Shown: positions 10,797 to 19,919 of the stretch, one piece after another
How the letters are laid out: every line of letters starts with the position of its first letter
How positions within the stretch are numbered: position 1 is the first letter of the stretch
Source of the DNA: Edaphobacter sp. 4G125
GTDB taxonomy: Bacteria > Acidobacteriota > Terriglobia > Terriglobales > Acidobacteriaceae
Direction: 5' to 3'
Length of the DNA stretch: 64,000 nt
Assembly (NCBI RefSeq): GCF_014274685.1
Contig: NZ_CP060393.1
Coordinates: 1 to 64,000 of the forward strand
Made by a program: the position numbers and the translations under genes
The notes under the pieces: model-generated
Told to the model about the DNA's origin: nothing
The model's database searches: none
Seen by the model: only the letters and a program-made list of their open reading frames with translations

Positions 10797-12371
10797 ATGC
10801 ACATCGACCTTGAGCAGACCTCTGCACCCAACAATCTACATAGCACCATCTGCATTATCGGCGCGGGGATTGCCGGTCTGGTGCTGGCGAAGCGTCTGGC
10901 GCACCAAGGGATTGATGTCTGCCTGCTGGAAGCTGGTGGACTCAAACCAGAGGAGCGCAGTCAGGCGCTCTACCGCGCTCACATCGCTCCGGGCGCCCAG
11001 GAGCATCACGGTGTCAACACCGGTCGCTTCCGCACCTTCGGCGGAACCTCTACCCGTTGGGGAGGGCAACTGCTGCCCTTCACTCCGGACATCTTCTCGC
11101 CCGGCCCTGGCCTACCCAATCTGGCGTGGCCCATTCCAGAGCGGGAGCTGACACCCTACTACGACGAGATTCAGCAGCTTCTCGGCGTCGATAGCCTGCC
11201 TTATACCTCTGAACTCTCCCAGGCGCTAGGCGCACCTCCGCTTCCCCCATCCGAAAACATCCGCGTGCGCTTCTCTAAATGGATCCCTTTCCAGCGCCGC
11301 AATCTTGGCCAGACCCTTGGCGTCGAAGCGCTCTCGCACCCCAAAATCACCGTCATCACCCATGCCAACACTGCCTCGCTCGAGGTCGATCCGACCGCGC
11401 CTTCGCGCATTGTTCGGGCCCGGGTACTCACTTACTCAGGACGCGAGCTGAGCTTTACCGCCGATCGCTTCATCGTCGCCTGTGGCACCATCGAGAGCAG
11501 CCGCCTTCTGCTGTGCTCTCCCTCTGTCCCAAATCCCTACGATCTGATTGGCCGGTACTTCCACGATCACGTCGTCTGCCATGCCGCCCAATTCCGTTCT
11601 CCAACCCGGGAGCGCGTCGCCCGTTTCATTGGCCCCTTCTTCGTCGACGGAACCATGCACACCTGCAAGCTCGAGGCCTCCGACCAGCTTCGCGAGCGCG
11701 AGAGACTGCTCTCCGTGATGTCCCACGTTGCTGTGGTCGAACCCGAGGACTCAGGCCCTGCCGCCATCCGCAACCTGATGTGGTCGCTGCAGCAGGGGCG
11801 CCTACGCGAAGCGCTCACACGCAATCTTGTCCCCATGATGCGTGGACTGGGCGAGGTCGCGCACCTGGCCTGGTCTCTGAAGTTCCGACGGCGACGTCCC
11901 ATCAGCAAACGCGCCATACTTTATCTCAATATCGATGTCGAGCAGAACCCCGACCCCAACAACCGCATCACTCTGCACCCCACCGAACGCGACGCCCTCG
12001 GGCTCCCGATCACCGTTGTCGACTGGAGAATTGGAGAAGCCGAAAAACGGACGGTACTCGCCTACGCCAGGATCATCCGCGAGTACCTTACCGCGAATGG
12101 GCTGGACCCAGTAGACTGGGCCCCCGAATGGGCCGAAGGAAACACCCCTCCGCTGGTAGACACCATCCACGCAATGGGCGGCCTGCGAATGGGCGACGAT
12201 CCTGCCACAAGTGTCGTCGACCGCAATCTGCGCCTGCATCAGCTGGAGAATCTTTATGTGGCCAGCTGCGCTGTCTTTCCTGCCGGCTCAAGCTCCAACC
12301 CAACCTTCACCATGGTTGCGCTTGCCATGCGACTGGCCGACCGGATCGCAAGCGAACTGCGCACGCAATAA
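10797..12371 (+). CDS. GMC family FAD-dependent oxidoreductase
   Basis: A 524-residue flavoprotein. The N-terminal FAD-binding dinucleotide fold is plain (IIGAGIAGLVLAKRL, then the ribose-binding Glu in LLEAGG), GTSTRWGGQL follows near residue 80, and the C-terminal GMC signature NPTFTMVALAMRLADRI closes the protein. GMC enzymes oxidise alcohols, sugars or related compounds; the substrate is not evident. No signal peptide is seen. It starts 17 bases after pyrG and may be read through from it, and it converges on the aldo/keto reductase gene with a 16-base gap. Confidence 0.88.
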   Translation: MHIDLEQTSAPNNLHSTICIIGAGIAGLVLAKRLAHQGIDVCLLEAGGLKPEERSQALYRAHIAPGAQEHHGVNTGRFRTFGGTSTRWGGQLLPFTPDIFSPGPGLPNLAWPIPERELTPYYDEIQQLLGVDSLPYTSELSQALGAPPLPPSENIRVRFSKWIPFQRRNLGQTLGVEALSHPKITVITHANTASLEVDPTAPSRIVRARVLTYSGRELSFTADRFIVACGTIESSRLLLCSPSVPNPYDLIGRYFHDHVVCHAAQFRSPTRERVARFIGPFFVDGTMHTCKLEASDQLRERERLLSVMSHVAVVEPEDSGPAAIRNLMWSLQQGRLREALTRNLVPMMRGLGEVAHLAWSLKFRRRRPISKRAILYLNIDVEQNPDPNNRITLHPTERDALGLPITVVDWRIGEAEKRTVLAYARIIREYLTANGLDPVDWAPEWAEGNTPPLVDTIHAMGGLRMGDDPATSVVDRNLRLHQLENLYVASCAVFPAGSSSNPTFTMVALAMRLADRIASELRTQ

Positions 12372-12387
12372 TCCGGTTCTGGAATCC

Positions 12388-13386
12388 TTATCCGACCTTT
12401 TCGGCCAGTGCCTGCATCCGGTTCCGCAACAGGGCAAGCTCCGCAGGAGTAAAGCGACATTCTGTAACTGCACGCACGTTGCTCTGAATGTGCCTTAGCT
12501 GCATCATTGCTGGAACCACAGCGCCCACACCGGTGCCATTGAGGATGCAATTAAGCAACACCTCTGGCAGTACCTGCGGGTCCGCCGGATCCAGCTTCTC
12601 TCGAAGCTCCTGCGGAAATCCCGGCGACGCATTGAGCGAGGCAATTAATGCCTTGCCTCCCGCAGCCCCCGTAGGACCGCCGTAGGGATGATTTCCCACC
12701 AGTAGAAGATCGTTATTTGCAGTGGTCGTCTTCACCATCTCCATATTTGAAGCATTCAAAGCAAACTGCGCGGTCGTCAGCATGGCCGGACGCTGTTCGA
12801 AGTAACGAAGAATCACCTCACTGTCACCCGAAATACCCGCCATTCGTACCTTTCCCTGATCCACCAGCTGCTGCATCGCCTCCAGGAGATCATCCTGTTC
12901 CAGCACTGAGATCGGCGCGGCATGCAACAGGAGCATGTCGACATAATCGGTCCTGAGCTCACGAAGGCTGGTCTCAAAGCTCGAATGCAGTGTCTGGACC
13001 GAAAACTGCCCCCCGACAAACTGCGTTCCCGCTTGCTTGCGGACCGCCCCGCGTAGCCCTGGAAATGCCTTCACAAGGCCACGCGCCAACGGCTTGAGTC
13101 TTTGCTTCCATCCTCCCTGCAATGACGGAAGAATTCCAAACTTGGTGCAGACCACCACCCGGTCACGACGTCCCGCGAGAAACTCCCCCAGGATGCCCTC
13201 TGCCTGGCCGTACCCATAGGATCGGGCCGTATCGAAGAAGTTGATTCCCGCGTCAAAAGCCGAACCCAGAGCCGAGAGGGAATCCTTCCGTGAAACCCTT
13301 CCCCCCATCGCGGAGCAGCCAAACCCCAGCACAGTCAACGGAAGCATCCCGGTAGCCTTGCTCTCCAGCGTCGGTATCCTATTCAT
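12388..13386 (-). CDS. Aldo/keto reductase
   Basis: A 332-residue TIM-barrel NADPH-dependent reductase. The catalytic tetrad is visible: Asp and Tyr in FFDTARSYGYG, Lys in VVCTKFGI and His in DMLLLHAAP. The start matches LTVLGFGCSAMGGR, the first barrel strand. The C-terminal part with LNCILNGTGVGAVVPAMM resembles the family's cofactor-binding loop. Its neighbour on the other strand is the GMC oxidoreductase; both are redox enzymes, but a shared pathway is only a guess. Confidence 0.9.
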   Translation of the reverse strand: MNRIPTLESKATGMLPLTVLGFGCSAMGGRVSRKDSLSALGSAFDAGINFFDTARSYGYGQAEGILGEFLAGRRDRVVVCTKFGILPSLQGGWKQRLKPLARGLVKAFPGLRGAVRKQAGTQFVGGQFSVQTLHSSFETSLRELRTDYVDMLLLHAAPISVLEQDDLLEAMQQLVDQGKVRMAGISGDSEVILRYFEQRPAMLTTAQFALNASNMEMVKTTTANNDLLLVGNHPYGGPTGAAGGKALIASLNASPGFPQELREKLDPADPQVLPEVLLNCILNGTGVGAVVPAMMQLRHIQSNVRAVTECRFTPAELALLRNRMQALAEKVG

Positions 13387-13454
13387 CTCGTTATTCTAAT
13401 AACCCGTTTTCAGAAAAAGTTCCGAAGCAAATTCTTGGGGCGCTGCGCGTTTCC

Positions 13455-13466
13455 CGTTTGCAAACG
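13455..13466. promoter_or_regulatory. 12-bp perfect palindrome (LacI-type operator-like) in the 13387-13732 gap
   Basis: CGTTTGCAAACG is a perfect palindrome with the central C-G/TGCA layout of many LacI-family operators. It lies 69 bases upstream of the divergent aldo/keto reductase start and 267 bases before the PEP-CTERM gene. The whole 346-base gap carries no convincing gene; a 103-codon minus-strand frame over it is not supported by a ribosome binding site or recognisable protein features. Confidence 0.4.
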
Positions 13467-13520
13467 TCGTGTATCGCCCTGAATTCGTCACAAAGTGCGC
13501 TCTTTTTCGGCGCAACTCTT

Positions 13521-13537
13521 TGCACATTAAATGTGCA
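13521..13537. promoter_or_regulatory. Second palindrome, 7-bp arms, in the same gap
   Basis: TGCACAT and ATGTGCA are perfect inverted arms around TAA. It is too small and without a T run to be a terminator, so a protein-binding site is more likely. Which flanking gene it would serve is not clear. Confidence 0.35.
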
Positions 13538-13732
13538 TCAATCCACAGAAGAAACCTCTTTTCCTCTTCAAGAGTGACTTTCTCCTCTTCAAAGCCCTTC
13601 TTCTGCGCTCTGTCCGGGCTTCTCCTGCAATCCTCTGCATCCCTGCAGGAAATATTTTTCCCGTTGACGATCTGTAACTCATAGAAATACTTAGGGATAT
13701 ATCTCATTGTTTAGATCGAAAAGGAGAGTCCC

Positions 13733-14254
13733 TTGTTTCGTATGCGCAATTTTTTTTCTGCATTGGTTCTGATTTTTGGTTTGGCTGTGGCTCCGGTTGC
13801 CGCTCATGCGTCGCCTGTCACCTATAACCTCGCGCTCACCAACGTCATCGGAAACCTCTCCGGTGGAACCGGCTCCTTCACCATCGACGATTCACCCAGC
13901 GGGTTCTTCGACACCTTCTATCAGAACGGAACCCCCGGCAACGTTCTCGCTGACCTGACCTTCAGCATCGGCGGCAATACCTTTACTCTTGCCGATTCGA
14001 TCGGGACCGCTTCCGTCAACTTTCTTCTCGGTAACGTTGCCAGCATCAACTATGCAGGCTTTCTCAACGGAAACCTGACCATCTCGCTGGCCTCCGGCTT
14101 CATGGGCTACACCTACACCGATTTCTTCGGGCAGGAGACCTCGACCGGTATCATCACCGCTTCGCAGGCAACTCCGGAGCCCTCGACGCTGCTTCTCTTC
14201 GGCACCGGAGCTCTCGGGTTCGCTGCCTTCGGTCTCCGCAAAATCGCCGCTTGA
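13733..14254 (+). CDS. PEP-CTERM sorting domain-containing protein
   Basis: A 173-residue secreted protein: signal peptide with a hydrophobic stretch ending near AAHAS, a beta-rich passenger of about 110 residues, and a C-terminal PEP-CTERM tail (TPEPSTLLLFGTGALG, transmembrane stretch, then RKIAA). By family knowledge such proteins are exported and processed by an EpsH-type exosortase in exopolysaccharide-producing bacteria. No exosortase is in the window. The TTG at 13733 is favoured because AAGGAGAG lies 4 to 6 bases upstream, whereas the ATG at 13742 would be 15 bases away. A terminator follows directly, so it is monocistronic. Confidence 0.88.
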   Translation: MFRMRNFFSALVLIFGLAVAPVAAHASPVTYNLALTNVIGNLSGGTGSFTIDDSPSGFFDTFYQNGTPGNVLADLTFSIGGNTFTLADSIGTASVNFLLGNVASINYAGFLNGNLTISLASGFMGYTYTDFFGQETSTGIITASQATPEPSTLLLFGTGALGFAAFGLRKIAA

Positions 14255-14273
14255 AAGAAGAATGTCCTCTCTT

Positions 14274-14308
14274 TAAAGGGGAGCCCAAATGCTCCCCCTT
14301 CATTTTTT
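14274..14308 (+). terminator. Intrinsic terminator of the PEP-CTERM gene
   Basis: Stem GGGGAGC / GCTCCCC with a 6-nt loop, followed by CCTTCATTTTTT. It begins 20 bases after the stop codon. Confidence 0.85.
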
Positions 14309-14376
14309 ACTGATATATCCCTCCTAGAACACCTTTCGCAGCCACTCACCCCAGTGAGATACCATCCCAATCAGGG

Positions 14377-15033
14377 ATGACAACGCAATACAGAACCGCT
14401 CGAAGCTCTTGGGGAAGTCTTTTTGCCTTTCTGCTGGCTCTGTTGTTGGGAGCAGCCGCCCTGGCGCTCTTCTTGCGCAACGCGACCAACGGAACCATGG
14501 GACACCTTGCCGACCGAGTCCTCGGCCGTGAGACCGCCTACGACACCTCAGTTCCCGCAATCGTGCATCGTATCCAACGCCTCAGCCGGCTTGAGACCGT
14601 CGTCTATTCTCTCGACACCATCGTCGAAGGATCGAAATCCAGCGCCGTCCTTCCTGACCTTCTCGCTGGAGACCGCATCTTGCTAGTGGTCCATGGCCAG
14701 GCAATCGCTGGCATCGACCTGTCGCAGCTCAAGTCAGAAGACATTCGTATCACGAATGGGAATGGCACACGGACGATTCACGTCACTCTGCCCGCCTCAC
14801 AGCTCTTCTCCACCACGCTCGACAACCAACATACCCGCGTCTACGCGCGCACCACCGGAATCCTCGTGCCGGTTGATCAGAACCTCGAAAGCGAGACCCG
14901 CGCCAAAGCCGAGCTCCAGTTGCAGCAAACTGCGCTCTCCGATGGCATCCTCGATACAGCACGAAAAAATGCGCGATCCACCGTAACGATGTTGCTCTAC
15001 AGCTTGGGCTTCCAGAAAGTGGACGTCAACTAG
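14377..15033 (+). CDS. DUF4230 domain-containing membrane-anchored protein
   Basis: A 218-residue protein with one N-terminal membrane segment (residues about 13 to 32) and an extracytoplasmic domain resembling DUF4230, recognisable by IQRLSRLETVVYSLDTIV, LVVHGQAIAGIDLSQL and the pattern of beta strands followed by two C-terminal helices. The function of the family is unknown. It starts 120 bases after the PEP-CTERM gene, behind that gene's terminator, so it needs its own promoter. Confidence 0.82.
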   Translation: MTTQYRTARSSWGSLFAFLLALLLGAAALALFLRNATNGTMGHLADRVLGRETAYDTSVPAIVHRIQRLSRLETVVYSLDTIVEGSKSSAVLPDLLAGDRILLVVHGQAIAGIDLSQLKSEDIRITNGNGTRTIHVTLPASQLFSTTLDNQHTRVYARTTGILVPVDQNLESETRAKAELQLQQTALSDGILDTARKNARSTVTMLLYSLGFQKVDVN

Positions 15034-15109
15034 ACCATTTCGGATCCCGTCAAACGGGAATCTCCTGTGGCTCCTGCCAACGAGCTTCAACCTGCGCTAT
15101 CATCCTTGC

Positions 15110-15358
15110 ATGAAGTCCGCTTGCACCGAGGATTCCGCAGCCTCTGCCTTGAAGAACCTCCCATTTCCAGAAAACGAGGAGGAATCCGCTCTCTTTAAAA
15201 CCATCGGCTGGGTTTCTGCCGGTCTTGGAGCGGTTGCTCTTGGTCTGTTTATTGGCCGTGAACTGCGTCAGCGATACAAATTCAATCGCCGCACCCCCTA
15301 TGACTTCTACTCCCACTCCGGCGACGAAGAAGATGTCGACTTCGGACTTGGGACATAA
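15110..15358 (+). CDS. Small single-pass membrane protein, unknown function
   Basis: An 82-residue protein with an acidic N-terminus, one membrane helix (about residues 30 to 50, FKTIGWVSAGLGAVALGLFI), a basic patch after it, and an acidic tail. The charge pattern suggests the N-terminus outside and the basic part in the cytoplasm. It lies 76 bases after the DUF4230 gene. No family is recognised; codon use and the clean membrane topology support a real gene. Confidence 0.6.
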   Translation: MKSACTEDSAASALKNLPFPENEEESALFKTIGWVSAGLGAVALGLFIGRELRQRYKFNRRTPYDFYSHSGDEEDVDFGLGT

Positions 15359-15579
15359 GCCCTTTAGAACCAGCACGATCCTAAAACAATCTTCCCTGAT
15401 TCCCAAAATGGGAATCCCCTGGTCGCACTCTTCCTCTTCAAGCGACAGGATATTTCGCGCAACTCTCTCGCCTTGATAAAGTAATAAGACACCCTGGGCT
15501 CACAAAATTCCCCCTTCAGATGGGATACACGGTATAGGAAATCTCCGTCTGACCCTTGGTGCTGCGCAGGTGACTCCCG

Positions 15580-18500
15580 TTGAGCAGGCAGCCTGAACGC
15601 AACTCCACACTCTGGTTTCCGGAGTTCCGACGGCTCGGCTGGCTCTTTCTGCGCCTGGCGGTCATGCTCTTCTGCGTTTCGCCTGGAACCACGACCACTT
15701 TTGCTCAACAATTCAATTTTTTTCATTACGGTCAGGAACAGGGGCTCAGAAACCTCGATGTTCTCGATCTGATCGAAGATAACTCCGGACTGCTGTGGAT
15801 CGCCACGGAGAATGGCCTCTATCGTTACGATGGAGCCCAGTTCCATCGCTTTGGACCGGAAGAAGGACTGATGGAATCTCTGATTCTGGGACTCCATAAG
15901 GACGTCTCAGGCCGCATCTGGGCCGCTAGCGACGATCACATCTACTTCTTCGACGGCAAGCGCTTCACCGCAGCTCCTGCTGAAGGGCCCCCACTTCGGC
16001 TTCTGCCTGGAGAACCGATCCGCTCCATCGATCCCGACCATATTCTCTTTCTTGAGAGCGGCAGCCTGATGCTTCTCTCGCGGTCCGAAGATAAGACTGG
16101 TCGCCCATCATGGAAGCTGCAACCGTTCTTTACTGCTGCCGAGATCAGCGCCAAAACTGCGCTTGCGCATCTCCATAGTCTTCTCATCTCTGCCGATGGA
16201 TTGAATCTCTGGCTGGGATGTGGACAGGCCCTTTGCCGCATCCGGAACCCGCTCGGGGGAGATTCCCGCCAGATCGAAGTATTTGCGAACACCCAGAACA
16301 TTCCTTCCGACGACTGGGTCTCTCTCTTTGAAGACCGCAATGAAACGCTCTGGGCTCGCAGCAGTCAGCACATTCGTATTCTTGCTCGAAGCGACTCTAC
16401 CTTTCGTACCCGCGACCTTCCCTCTGTCAATGGCGCGAACGCCTACCAGGACTTCGGCATCCTCACCATGGCCGAGGATCAGCAGGGCCGCGTGTTGACC
16501 CAGGCCAACCGTGGACTGGCTCGCTGGGAAGGCTCTTCCTGGAAGATCTTCGACTCCCACAATGGCATCGACTTCAAAGACGTCAGCGCCATCCTGGCAA
16601 ATCGCAGCGGAATCCCCTGGTTCGGTACGCGCGGTCATGGAATCGTCCGCTGGCAAGGTTACGGAGAAGTCGAGAACTGGACGATCGCACAGGGACTACA
16701 CGACGATGTCGTTCATTCCATCTTTCGTGACTCTCAACATCGTCTTTGGATTGCAGACCAATTTCAGGTCGAGCAGATGAACGATCTGGCCGGCAGGTTT
16801 GATGTTCCCCGCCTCTTCGAGGAGAAGCCGCTCCTGCATGGCATTAACTTCGCAGAATCTCCCGACCACTCGCTTTGGTTCTTTACAAAAGATGGGGAGG
16901 TCTATCGGACCGACCCTGCCCTCGAACGCATCGTTTTTTCGGAAAAGCTTCCCCCGCTGGCCAGCACCTTTACCGACTCTTCGCATCGCATCTGGGTTCT
17001 CTCACAAAAAGGCCTTTACGTCATCCGTAGACCGGATACTCCTTCGATCGATAAGATCGCCGATCCGCTGATGGCATCCAGCGCATGGGCTGATGCAGCA
17101 GAGAGCCCCGATCACTCCCTCTGGTTTCTCGGCGCACAATCTCTTTACCGTTTCACTCCATCGGACCGGCGCTTCTCGCGGATTCCACTCGATATCGCCT
17201 CCTCCTTCCAGATGCGCAACATTGCCGCCGCACCGGATGGCACTCTCTGGATCGGCGGGACGGCGGGATTGCTGCATCTGCAGATCGATGGAGATCATGT
17301 GACGGTTCTCGATTCCATCTCGAAGCCGCGCATTGCCTCATCCGACGTTCAATTCGTGCGGCTCGACACCCGGGGATGGCTCTGGGTCGGCAGCAGCGCG
17401 GGAGTGAATGTCTTCGATGGTTCACGGTGGCGCCTGCTCACCCGACAGGATGGCCTGGTCTCCACCGACACCAACCAGAGTGCCTTCCTCGCAGAAAGCG
17501 ATGGCTCCGTTTGGATTGGAGCCAATGGCGGGGCAATTCATCTTCTACATCCGGAGCATCTCCTCTCTCCATCGCTCCTCGATGTCCGCTTTACCTCCGC
17601 GACCCTGGGAGACATCGCCCTCTCGCAGTACGAGACTCCCGAGCTTCCCTGGAAGAATGCCTCATTCAACGTCCATTTCACCTCGTTGAACTTTGCTCGA
17701 GACGGCAGCATCCGGTTTCGTTATCGTCTGGTCGGCAGAGAGAGCCGCTGGAGAGAGACGAAGGACCACCGCCTGCACTATTCAGGGATCGCACCCGGAA
17801 ACTACCGCTTCGAACTTCAGGCCATCGATCTCGATCGGCAGAAGCAGTCCTCCGTAATCTCGCTGACGTTTATCGTGCAGCCTCCCTGGTGGCAAACTCC
17901 TGCCGTTTACATCATGCTGTTCGTCTTTATCCTTCTGGCCCTTGTTCTGGTCTGGCAATGGCGCGAGAGGCACCATCTCCAGCGTCAGCATCTGTTGGGG
18001 CAGATGGTGGCGCAACGCACCCAGGAGCTCGAAACCGAAAAGGCCGAGCTGATGGCAGCACGAGAGATTCTCAGCCAGCAGGCGACACGCGATGCTCTTA
18101 CCGGCATCTGGAACCGTTCCGCCATCATCGACATCCTCGTCCGGGAGATGGACCGCGCGCGCCGCACCAGCGCGCCGCTTGCCGTAGTGCTGGCTGACAT
18201 CGATCACTTCAAACAGGTCAACGATACGATGGGCCATCTCGCAGGAGACTCCATCCTGCGAGATGCCGCTCGACGCATGTTCCATAACATCCGCCCTTAT
18301 GACTTCATCGGGCGTTATGGAGGCGAAGAGTTCCTCCTCGTACTGCCGGGACTGCCCTATCGCGATCCCAACGAACGGCTCAACCAGATCCTGCAGTCCA
18401 TCTCGCACGAGCCATTTCTCTTCGAGGGACGCACCGTTCCCGTCACCTCAAGTTTTGGAGTCGCATGGTTAGCGGCCGAAATCTCCGATGTTGAAGACTT

Positions 18501-18603
18501 TATTCGTCGCGCCGACGAGGCACTCTATCGCGCCAAATCTTCCGGACGTAATCGCGTCACCTTCCACGAAGAGTCGCCACCCAATAACAAACCTGTAAGC
18601 TAA
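15580..18603 (+). CDS. Beta-propeller sensor diguanylate cyclase (reg_prop, Y_Y_Y, TM, GGDEF)
   Basis: A 1007-residue membrane sensor predicted to make cyclic di-GMP. After a signal sequence (ends near TTFAQQ) it has a long periplasmic two-component-regulator propeller with repeated blades such as GLLWIATENGLYRYDG, GTLWIGGTAGLLHL and GWLWVGSSAGVNVFDG, then a Y_Y_Y domain (FRYRLVGRESRW), a membrane helix near residues 772 to 794, a short coiled coil (about 805 to 830) and a GGDEF domain. The active site is intact as GGEEF near residue 912, with an inhibitory I-site RPYD nine residues before it. The TTG start is supported by AGGTGA 6 bases upstream; an ATG at 15664 would cut the signal peptide. 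Confidence 0.9.
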   Translation: MSRQPERNSTLWFPEFRRLGWLFLRLAVMLFCVSPGTTTTFAQQFNFFHYGQEQGLRNLDVLDLIEDNSGLLWIATENGLYRYDGAQFHRFGPEEGLMESLILGLHKDVSGRIWAASDDHIYFFDGKRFTAAPAEGPPLRLLPGEPIRSIDPDHILFLESGSLMLLSRSEDKTGRPSWKLQPFFTAAEISAKTALAHLHSLLISADGLNLWLGCGQALCRIRNPLGGDSRQIEVFANTQNIPSDDWVSLFEDRNETLWARSSQHIRILARSDSTFRTRDLPSVNGANAYQDFGILTMAEDQQGRVLTQANRGLARWEGSSWKIFDSHNGIDFKDVSAILANRSGIPWFGTRGHGIVRWQGYGEVENWTIAQGLHDDVVHSIFRDSQHRLWIADQFQVEQMNDLAGRFDVPRLFEEKPLLHGINFAESPDHSLWFFTKDGEVYRTDPALERIVFSEKLPPLASTFTDSSHRIWVLSQKGLYVIRRPDTPSIDKIADPLMASSAWADAAESPDHSLWFLGAQSLYRFTPSDRRFSRIPLDIASSFQMRNIAAAPDGTLWIGGTAGLLHLQIDGDHVTVLDSISKPRIASSDVQFVRLDTRGWLWVGSSAGVNVFDGSRWRLLTRQDGLVSTDTNQSAFLAESDGSVWIGANGGAIHLLHPEHLLSPSLLDVRFTSATLGDIALSQYETPELPWKNASFNVHFTSLNFARDGSIRFRYRLVGRESRWRETKDHRLHYSGIAPGNYRFELQAIDLDRQKQSSVISLTFIVQPPWWQTPAVYIMLFVFILLALVLVWQWRERHHLQRQHLLGQMVAQRTQELETEKAELMAAREILSQQATRDALTGIWNRSAIIDILVREMDRARRTSAPLAVVLADIDHFKQVNDTMGHLAGDSILRDAARRMFHNIRPYDFIGRYGGEEFLLVLPGLPYRDPNERLNQILQSISHEPFLFEGRTVPVTSSFGVAWLAAEISDVEDFIRRADEALYRAKSSGRNRVTFHEESPPNNKPVS

Positions 18604-18655
18604 CCGGAAACTGGCTCGGAACCGACATCCAATCGTCGGTTCACCAAACAAGAAC

Positions 18656-18701
18656 GTGTCATCCTGAGCGAAGTGACCCAAGGGAACGAAGTCGAAGGAT
18701 C
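18656..18701 (+). repeat. REP-like intergenic repeat, family A, copy 1
   Basis: Begins GTGTCATCCTGAGCGAAG and ends GTCGAAGGATC; the ends ATCC and GGAT are inverted. The 205-base gap between the diguanylate cyclase and fabD holds this and no gene. Nearly identical to the copy at 19825. Confidence 0.75.
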
Positions 18702-18808
18702 TGTGGGAAGGATCTGTGATTGGTTAGCCTTCAATTCAACTACTCCCTCGCTCCTTGCCCTAGCCTATTGCACAGTCCTTCGCTCCCGTTCATTTACGAT
18801 AGTCAGCG

Positions 18809-19801
18809 ATGACAAAACCAGTTTTTCTCTTTCCAGGCCAGGGTTCCCAAACGGTCGGCATGGGCCGCGATCTCTACGACAATTTCCCTTCTGCACGCGC
18901 AGTTTTTGAAGAAGCCGACGACGCGCTCGGCTTCCCGCTCTCGAAGCTGATCTTTGAGGGGCCCGAAGACCAGCTCAAACTCACCGAACACACCCAGCCT
19001 GCGATCCTCACCGTCTCCGTCGCCGCCGCACGCGTTCTCGCCGAGCGCGGCCTCACCGCTACTCTCGCTGCTGGACACTCGCTAGGCGAGTACTCCGCGC
19101 ACGTTGCCGCAGGCACCTTCAGCTTCAGCGATGCCGTCCGCACCGTCCGCGCACGAGGACGCTACATGCAGCAGGCCGTCCCCGCAGGCGAAGGAGCCAT
19201 GGCCGCCATCCTCGGGCTCTCCGCACCGCTCATCCGCGAGATCTGCTCGCAGGTATCGGATCAACTCACCCCGCTCCCCAGAACCCCTGAGGCTCAGGAC
19301 TTCAACCCCAACAGCGCGGTCGTCTCTCCTGCGAATCTCAATTCGCCTGACCAGACTGTTATCTCCGGCGCCGTTGGCGCTGTCGAACGCGCCGCAGCTC
19401 TATGCAAAGAGGCGGGAGCCAAGCGCACCGTCATGCTTCCTGTCAGCGCTCCCTTCCACTGCGCGTTGATGCAACCCGCGCAGGATGCACTCGCAAAAGA
19501 TCTCGCAGCCCTTACCCTCAATGATCCTGCATTGCCGGTGGCGGCCAATGTGGACGCACGACTCGTCACCACCGCCGATGATGCACGGGACTGCCTCGTG
19601 CGTCAGGTCACCGGCTCCGTCCGTTGGGTCGAATGCATCCAGCTTCTCGCCGCACAAGGAACGACACACTTCATCGAAGTCGGCCCAGGCAAAGTCCTCA
19701 CTGGACTCAACCGCCAGATCCTCGGCAAAGACTCGCCAATTCCTTCGCTCAACGTTGAAGACTCAGCATCACTGGAAAAAACATTGCAAAGCCTGAGCTA
19801 A
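18809..19801 (+). CDS. fabD: Malonyl-CoA:ACP transacylase
   Basis: FabD loads malonate onto acyl carrier protein, feeding FabF. The 330-residue protein shows GQGSQTVGMG at the N-terminus, the nucleophile serine in GHSLGEYSA near residue 91, the arginine region RARGRYMQQAVP, the catalytic His in SAPFHCALM near residue 215, and the C-terminal EVGPGKVLTGL. An insertion of about 15 residues near residue 155 (LTPLPRTPEAQDFNP) is longer than in E. coli. It stands alone between two copies of repeat family A, away from fabF-acpP. Confidence 0.97.
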   Translation: MTKPVFLFPGQGSQTVGMGRDLYDNFPSARAVFEEADDALGFPLSKLIFEGPEDQLKLTEHTQPAILTVSVAAARVLAERGLTATLAAGHSLGEYSAHVAAGTFSFSDAVRTVRARGRYMQQAVPAGEGAMAAILGLSAPLIREICSQVSDQLTPLPRTPEAQDFNPNSAVVSPANLNSPDQTVISGAVGAVERAAALCKEAGAKRTVMLPVSAPFHCALMQPAQDALAKDLAALTLNDPALPVAANVDARLVTTADDARDCLVRQVTGSVRWVECIQLLAAQGTTHFIEVGPGKVLTGLNRQILGKDSPIPSLNVEDSASLEKTLQSLS

Positions 19802-19824
19802 CTGAGACTGACATAAATAAAGAA

Positions 19825-19871
19825 GTGTCATCCTGAGCGAAGTGACCAGGGGGAACGAAGTCGAAGGATCC
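19825..19871 (+). repeat. REP-like intergenic repeat, family A, copy 2
   Basis: Shares the outer blocks of the copy at 18656 (CATCCTGAGCGAAGTGACC at the left, GAACGAAGTCGAAGGATC at the right), in the same orientation. Two copies therefore bracket fabD. Confidence 0.75.
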
Positions 19872-19919
19872 GCGTCTGTCGCCCCACAGACTTAACATCA
19901 GAAAGAAGAGAAGACTGTC

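Noticed and set aside
13396..13707. 103-codon minus-strand frame in the gap before the PEP-CTERM gene
   Set aside because: No ribosome binding site or recognisable features, and it covers two palindromes that look regulatory.
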